Assembly: GCA_025925185.1 (NCBI GenBank)
Contig: JAICLV010000090.1
Span: forward strand, 1-10,007
DNA length: 10,007 nt
From: Acidothermaceae bacterium
GTDB lineage: Bacteria; Actinomycetota; Actinomycetes; Acidothermales; Acidothermaceae
Direction: 5' to 3'
The notes under the pieces were generated by a model, which ran no database searches, was not told where the DNA came from, and saw only the letters and a program-made list of their open reading frames with translations. This document shows positions 5,604 through 10,007 of the stretch, in pieces (the stretch's first letter is position 1; every line of letters begins with the position of its first letter). Both the position numbers and the translations under genes were made by a program.

Positions 5604-8600
5604 CTACGGCGTCGTGGCTTTCAGGGCGGCGGCCGCCTGGCTGAAGACTCCGTCGCTGACCGACGCCGGGCCACCGAAGAGCCAAGCGGACGACGCGGAG
5701 AGCGCGGCCGTTTGAGTGAGGTAGCCGGTGGTGCCGGCAGGGATCGCGCCGGTGTTGGGCACGAGCAGGATCGGGCCGCCGTGGTTGGCGGTGACCGCGC
5801 CGCCGGACAGCGCGTCGGGGAAGTTCATGCCGCTGGCGAGTCCGACCGACAGCGGCGCGTTGAAGAACATTTTTGCGACGGCGACGGAGGTGGCATACCG
5901 GTCGGCGCCGACGAGCGCGGTGGCGCCGGGGTCAGCCTTGGCGGCCGGCCCGCCGACCGCGTAACGCACCGACGGATGCGCGGCTAGGTAGCCGGACGTG
6001 GCGGCGGACTGCTTCGCCCCGGCGGTGAGCAAGACCACGCCACCCTGCCGGGCGGCGGCTGAGCCCGCGGACAGCGCGTCGGGGAAGTTGGTGCCGTCGG
6101 CCTCGAAGACAGTTGTCGGATTGCCAAGCGCGCCGGCCACCGCGACGGCTGTGGCGTAACGGTCGGCCCCGGCGAGCCTGGTTACCGAATATCCCATGCT
6201 TGCGAGCGCGCTTTGCACACTCGGGTTGATCGCGCTGGTGCCGCCGAGCAGGTAGACCGTGCTGCCGCCGGGGAGAACCCGGCTCAGCTCGCTCGCCGTC
6301 GAGGCGGGCAGCGATGAGGTGAAGGTGAGCAGCAGTGGGCCGCCCTCGCTCGCGGCGAGCGGTGTGCCGGCCAGCGCGTCGGCGAATGAGTCGGAGCGGG
6401 CCAGCACCGCGACGCGGGCGCCGTTCGCCTTCGGGAAGGCGGCCTGCGAGGCGGCCACGCTGGTGGCGATGCGGTCGGGTCCGGAGACGCGAACAAGGTC
6501 AGGATGCCCGACCGCGCCGCCACCACCGCCTCCGCCACCTCCGCCTGATGGAGGCGGTGCTGTGACGATCACGGTCGGCATTGCGGCGAGGTTGTGGGTG
6601 AATGTGGCGGGCGTGACGTGTTCGCTCGTGTTGAACCTCGACGCGCCCGTGGTGCTTGTAACCGTCGAGCCAGGCCCGCCGCCGCTCGTGTCGCCGTACA
6701 CGATGGTCACCGTGTCACCGGCGCCGAGGTTGAGAGATGTGACTTGAATCGTCGTCCCGCTGACTCCGACGGCGCCGGCCGACGCCGTCACGTATCCGGG
6801 ATCAGTGGGTGTCGTCGTGGATGGCGTGGTCCACCCTGCGGGCACTTGGAGATCGACCTCGTCCACTGTCAGCGGCGTGCCGGTGGCCGCTGTGTAGGTG
6901 AATGTGAGGGAGGTCGTCGTTGAGCGCGTCGCTGTCGAGGGGGTGACGGTCATCGTTCCGGTGATGACTTGCACGACTGGCTGTGACGCAGTCGGTGCGA
7001 GCGGCGTGAGAGAGCCACCAGCGGTCGACTTTTGGCTGGTCGTGAACGTCGCCGGTCCGGGCACGTTGGACACTGTCGCGCCGGGACCGCCTCCGGCCTT
7101 GTCACCATATGTGATGGTCAGCTGGTCGCCGGGGCTCAGGCTGACGTCGCTCACCTGCATCGTCCGGCCGTTCAAGCCGAGGATGCCTGTCGAGGCCGTG
7201 AAGTATCCCGCAGCCGTCGCCGTCATCGACGGCCCGCTCCAACCGGACGGTACCGTGACATCGACTTCACCCTGCAGGAGGCCGGTTCCGGCCGGCGGCG
7301 TGTAGGTGAAGACGAGCGTTTGATTGGGCGCATCGATGTTGACGCTATTGGGCGAAACGCTCGTCGTGCCCGCGCCGTCGTTCGCGAGCGACACGTTGAC
7401 GTTCGGCTGGGCGGCCAAATTCATCAGGCTGCCCGCGCCCATCTCGGAGCGTACGGCACTGGCGAACATCGACTGAGTCGTGGCGGGAGGTGCCGCAGCT
7501 CTACCGCCACCACCGGTGTCGCCGTAAACGATGGTGAGGTTTGACGCGAGCGTGTCTGCGTTCTGGACGTCGATAGTCCACGGCCCAGTTCCGGAGATGG
7601 TCACCGTTCCAGATGAACTCGTCGTGTAGCCGGGGTCGCCAGGGGTGGTTGACGGCTTCGTCCAGTCTGCGGGTACTTGGACACTGACCTCGCCGTCGTA
7701 CATCACCTGCCCTGTCGGGGGCGTGTACGTGAACCTCAACGTGTTTGATGACGACGCCAACACAGACGTGGGGCTGACGGTCATCGTCCCGGATCCATCG
7801 GCTGGCGGCGGAATCAAGCCCGCTCCCACAGAGGCTGCAATTGGAGTGCCTAAGCCGGTCGCCATGTCGTAACCGGCGAGCGCCGGATAGAGTCCGCCGT
7901 TTGTTCCGATCGCGTCGTTGTTGCCGACCGTGACGTCGTTAAACGCGGAGCTGTTCGCCGCGCGTAGCGCGTAAAGCGTGGGATTGATAAGTCCGAGGCG
8001 ACTTCCGCCCGACGACTCAATCAGAGCGAGCAGCGAGGCCCACATCGGCGCTGCCGCGCTCGTGCCGCCGACGACGGCGAGCGTGTCGGGATAGTCGATC
8101 ACGTCGTACGCGATCACATACCCGTCGTTGGGGTCAGCCGATGCGCTGACATCTGGAACCTCTCGACAGTAAGACCCCGCAGACGCTCCGCACACGCTGC
8201 CGCTGCTGCCAGCAATCACGCCTAAGTCGGTCTGCCATGAGGGCATGGTCCAGTACGTAGATTGACCGCCGCCGGCGGCGCTCAGTCGGTACAGGCCACT
8301 GTCGGGGTCTAATACCTTGTGACGGTTCCACACCGTCTCTGGACCCGACTCAGTGGTGAGATCAGTGCCGCCGACTCCGGTCACCTCCGGTTGGCTCGCT
8401 GGGTCGTCGACCGCGAGAGCTGACGAGTCGTTCGGTGGAGGGTTGGGCGTCGGGTTGTAGTCGCAGTCTTCGGAGCCTTGGTCGCCCGAGGCGGCGAAGA
8501 CGGTCTGCCCCTGTGCCGCCATTTGCTGGAAAATCTGACGCTCCGAGGATGCGAACCCAATGTCGATCAACGCTTCGCACGCACCCCAACTGGTGCTCAC

Positions 8601-9605
8601 GATGCTCGCCGTGTTGTCGGCGGCGATTTGCGCGTATTCATGGAGAATGCCGGTCTCTGTATTCGGTGCCTCGTAAACGGCGATCGCTGCGTCGGGAGCC
8701 AGGCCGATCGCAATCTCGACGTCTAGCGTCGCCTCGATGCCGGGACCCGAGGTCGCACCTCCGTCGACCAACGTGTTGGTGACCGAGGCGTTCGTTCCGT
8801 AGCAATCTTGGTAGGCAGCGATGTCCGCTGGGTCGTAGTCCTCGAGTTCGAACATCGCGATGGTCGTTCCCGCGCCGAAGTTCCCCGCGTTCCAGTACGA
8901 GTCGAGTCCGTAATAGCTGGCGACCTGACCGGCGCTGTAGTAGCCACTGGTGCTCTCTAAGAAGCAGGCCGAAGGCGCCACTGTGTTCGGATGCGCGACG
9001 CCAGCGCTGGCGACGTTCGCCTTGACTGTCGGCGTGGGGTGATGAGCCTGCACAAGAGTGTCGAGACCGACGATGCCCTGCACGTAAGGCGAAACTGTCG
9101 TCGAGAGCTCGGGTGCGGCGACGTTCGCCCGCGCGACCCGACCCGACTTCAAACGGTATTGCTTGAACGACGTATGCAACGCCGACGCGACCTTCGTGGT
9201 CGAACTCGACACGTGCAAAATCGACCCGTCGACGGAGTTGACGTCCAGGCCCAGCCGCTTCATTTGGTCCGTTACAGCCTTGATTGCTTGCGGCGTCGCG
9301 CCGAACCGGGTGTCGAACTCGCCGGTCTTCAAGAACTGGTGGTACGTCGGCGACCCTGGTGTCGACACGTCGTGCACGAACTGATCTAGCGCGGCCTGGT
9401 TGCGCGGCTTCAACACGACGTCGAAAGAGATTGCCTGGTCCGCGGGCACTGCCCCAAGCGTTGTGGCGGACGAGGGCACCGCCGCCGCTGATCCGACCGG
9501 CGCCAGGGCGCCGCCCTCACCGGACGACGCGAGCGCTGGCGCGGCGGGCGCGATCAGCGCCAGTGCGGCGGCCGCGATCAGGCCGGACTGCAGAAAGCGA
9601 CGCAT
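5604..9605 (-). CDS. Secreted sedolisin (S53) serine-carboxyl peptidase with beta repeats and CWB2 wall-binding repeats (1333 aa)
   Basis: ATG 9605 follows GGGGGA by four bases and opens directly onto a signal peptide (residues 1-26, MRRF then an alanine-rich core ending PALA), so the in-frame extension to 9755 is rejected. Residues about 50-185 form the pro-kumamolisin activation domain. The S53 catalytic domain spans about 210-600: Glu291 and Asp295 (GIEATLD), Asp375 in SGDQG for the oxyanion site, and Ser516 in GGTSAAAP. A calcium site is expected from Asp557 (FNDVTV) and Asp580 (GYDMATGLGTP). All six cysteines (214, 268, 343, 381, 472, 480) lie in this domain and may form disulfides. Three beta-rich repeats (606-1015), a ten-glycine linker (1021-1030) and three CWB2 repeats (1036-1333) follow. 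It should be exported as a zymogen, mature by autocleavage and stay on the cell wall. Sedolisins often work at acid pH; the substrate is unknown. Confidence 0.92.
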   Translation of the reverse strand: MRRFLQSGLIAAAALALIAPAAPALASSGEGGALAPVGSAAAVPSSATTLGAVPADQAISFDVVLKPRNQAALDQFVHDVSTPGSPTYHQFLKTGEFDTRFGATPQAIKAVTDQMKRLGLDVNSVDGSILHVSSSTTKVASALHTSFKQYRLKSGRVARANVAAPELSTTVSPYVQGIVGLDTLVQAHHPTPTVKANVASAGVAHPNTVAPSACFLESTSGYYSAGQVASYYGLDSYWNAGNFGAGTTIAMFELEDYDPADIAAYQDCYGTNASVTNTLVDGGATSGPGIEATLDVEIAIGLAPDAAIAVYEAPNTETGILHEYAQIAADNTASIVSTSWGACEALIDIGFASSERQIFQQMAAQGQTVFAASGDQGSEDCDYNPTPNPPPNDSSALAVDDPASQPEVTGVGGTDLTTESGPETVWNRHKVLDPDSGLYRLSAAGGGQSTYWTMPSWQTDLGVIAGSSGSVCGASAGSYCREVPDVSASADPNDGYVIAYDVIDYPDTLAVVGGTSAAAPMWASLLALIESSGGSRLGLINPTLYALRAANSSAFNDVTVGNNDAIGTNGGLYPALAGYDMATGLGTPIAASVGAGLIPPPADGSGTMTVSPTSVLASSSNTLRFTYTPPTGQVMYDGEVSVQVPADWTKPSTTPGDPGYTTSSSGTVTISGTGPWTIDVQNADTLASNLTIVYGDTGGGGRAAAPPATTQSMFASAVRSEMGAGSLMNLAAQPNVNVSLANDGAGTTSVSPNSVNIDAPNQTLVFTYTPPAGTGLLQGEVDVTVPSGWSGPSMTATAAGYFTASTGILGLNGRTMQVSDVSLSPGDQLTITYGDKAGGGPGATVSNVPGPATFTTSQKSTAGGSLTPLAPTASQPVVQVITGTMTVTPSTATRSTTTSLTFTYTAATGTPLTVDEVDLQVPAGWTTPSTTTPTDPGYVTASAGAVGVSGTTIQVTSLNLGAGDTVTIVYGDTSGGGPGSTVTSTTGASRFNTSEHVTPATFTHNLAAMPTVIVTAPPPSGGGGGGGGGGAVGHPDLVRVSGPDRIATSVAASQAAFPKANGARVAVLARSDSFADALAGTPLAASEGGPLLLTFTSSLPASTASELSRVLPGGSTVYLLGGTSAINPSVQSALASMGYSVTRLAGADRYATAVAVAGALGNPTTVFEADGTNFPDALSAGSAAARQGGVVLLTAGAKQSAATSGYLAAHPSVRYAVGGPAAKADPGATALVGADRYATSVAVAKMFFNAPLSVGLASGMNFPDALSGGAVTANHGGPILLVPNTGAIPAGTTGYLTQTAALSASSAWLFGGPASVSDGVFSQAAAALKATTP
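5607..6500 (-). repeat. Three CWB2 (cell wall binding type 2) repeats
   Basis: The copies begin at residues about 1036 (RVSGPDRIATSVAAS), 1141 (RLAGADRYATAVAVA) and 1228 (LVGADRYATSVAVA). Each has an F(A/P)DALA or FPDALS motif, then a GGPLLL, GGVVLL or GGPILL strand and a GGTSAI or GGPA turn. Tandem triplets of this domain anchor S-layer and other surface proteins of Gram-positive bacteria to wall polymers. The triplet ends the protein, which fits a C-terminal anchor. Confidence 0.9.
6516..6545 (-). other. Ten-glycine linker
   Basis: Residues 1021-1030 are all glycine, preceded by APPPS, and join the last beta repeat to the wall-binding repeats. The codons vary in their third base, so the run is kept at protein level and is not a simple triplet expansion. 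Confidence 0.85.
6561..7790 (-). repeat. Three tandem ~137-residue beta-rich repeats in the sedolisin
   Basis: The repeats start at residues 606 (GTMTVSPTSV), about 746 (GTTSVSPNSV) and 883 (GTMTVTPSTA) of the protease. Each runs through a common pattern: FTYTPP or FTYTAA, then EV(S/D)V or EVDL, VPAxW or VPSGW, PGY or AGY, and (I/V)(V/T)YGD followed by a GGGG or GGGPG turn, ending in an alternating-valine strand. They look like Ig-like or fibronectin-like spacer modules that hold the catalytic domain away from the wall. The copies differ at many positions, so the duplication is old. Confidence 0.8.
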
Positions 9606-9609
9606 GGCG

Positions 9610-9615
9610 TCCCCC
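9610..9615 (-). promoter_or_regulatory. Ribosome binding site GGGGGA of the sedolisin gene
   Basis: On the minus strand GGGGGA ends four bases before ATG 9605. With the signal peptide that follows directly, it decides the start codon. Confidence 0.6.
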
Positions 9616-9796
9616 GAATGCTCTGGGATGAGAAGACTCGCGCAAGGGCACCGCGCTGGCAGCGGTGATGCGAATGGCGCGATCAGCAGAATAGTGGCTG
9701 TATGCCTGGATCTCCCGTCGCGCGCGAGGTTCTCACCCCCTTGCCGCGGCGACACGCGAACTGACTAGTCCCAATTGCGGACGGCGATCCGGCACA

Positions 9797-9886
9797 GTTG
9801 TGTCGGTCAACACGCTCTACCGCGTGCTGTCCGACAAAGCTCGCGGCCGCGGCGGTCAAGGGCGGTCGGCGCGCTTTACCGCGTGC
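9797..9886. repeat. Two related hairpins with T(C/T)TACC loops, 59 bases apart
   Basis: The first hairpin has arms 9801-9815 and 9822-9836, with 13 of 15 positions paired around the loop TCTACC; 9797-9799 and 9838-9840 add further pairs, one of them G-T. The second has a 6-bp stem (9869-9874 with 9881-9886, one G-T pair) around TTTACC. The shared core CGCT(C/T)TACCGCGTGC lies at 9813-9827 and 9872-9886. These could be tandem operators or transcript structures between the sedolisin gene and whatever lies to the right. Confidence 0.5.
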
Positions 9887-10007
9887 ACTCGCATGCAGCT
9901 TTCGCGAACGATCCCGACGATTGGGTACCGCAGGACCATGAGCTGGCGGCAGGAGGCGACGCCGGCGGCCGCGTCGTCGCCAACCTGGCGGCGGGTCGTC
10001 GGCGACC

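Larger units (their letters stand above)
9606..10007. other. Upstream region of the sedolisin gene, no supported gene
   Basis: This 402-base stretch should carry the promoter of the leftward protease operon. A TATTCT on the minus strand (9693 to 9688) could be a -10 element, but no matching -35 is visible. Further right, two related hairpins occupy 9797-9840 and 9869-9886. On the plus strand, frames from GTG 9800 (through ATG 9938) and from GTG 9883 stay open to the window edge. Neither has a convincing ribosome binding site or a recognisable product, so I do not call a gene. Confidence 0.5.

Noticed and set aside
6516..6545. Simple tandem DNA repeat or CRISPR-like array at the GC-rich triplets
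   Set aside because: It is the glycine linker of the protease, uses mixed glycine codons and has no repeat-spacer structure.
9606..9755. 50-residue N-terminal extension of the sedolisin
   Set aside because: It would bury the signal peptide that begins at ATG 9605, and the closer ribosome binding site supports the shorter form.

Overview
The window is GC-rich, densely coded DNA that fits a high-GC actinobacterium. Three things point that way: an HrpA C-terminal half of the actinobacterial type, a DinB-like protein of the DUF664 kind, and a secreted protein ending in three CWB2 cell-wall-binding repeats. A deep-branching actinobacterial lineage such as Thermoleophilia or Acidimicrobiia is possible, but this is inference; no rRNA or tRNA is present to settle it.

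Layout. (i) Bases 2-1114 (+) hold the C-terminal part of an HrpA-type ATP-dependent RNA helicase; its N-terminal part lies off the left edge. (ii) Bases 1115-1518 are non-coding and rich in dyads: a perfect 16-bp hairpin, a 14-bp palindrome, a consensus DnaA box, two palindromic CGCCTTAGGCG elements, and a 9-bp hairpin just before a strong ribosome binding site. (iii) Bases 1519-5082 (+) look like one operon of three genes joined by 4-base stop/start overlaps. It encodes a 57-residue basic protein of unknown function, a large LuxR-family ATP-binding regulator (STAND/MalT-like: P-loop ATPase, helical repeats, C-terminal HTH), and a DUF664/DinB-fold protein. The regulator's reading frame is broken by one apparent missing base near 2259-2282, so it is either a pseudogene or a sequence error. 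(iv) Bases 5083-9605 (-) hold two genes read in the opposite direction: first a 1333-residue secreted sedolisin (S53 peptidase), then a small single-pass membrane protein whose stop codon directly abuts that of the DinB gene. (v) Bases 9606-10007 are the upstream region of the protease gene. They carry two related hairpins 59 bases apart and no gene I can support.

Functional reading. The left half pairs a signal-responsive regulator with a small metal-dependent DinB-fold enzyme that it may control. The right half is an extracellular module: an S53 protease with signal peptide and prodomain, three beta-rich spacer repeats, a ten-glycine linker and three wall-binding repeats. Its neighbour is a membrane-anchored helical protein that could assist it at the cell surface. 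The two halves converge and show no obvious shared function. I do not see a CRISPR array, an insertion sequence, a prophage or a recognisable new defence system.
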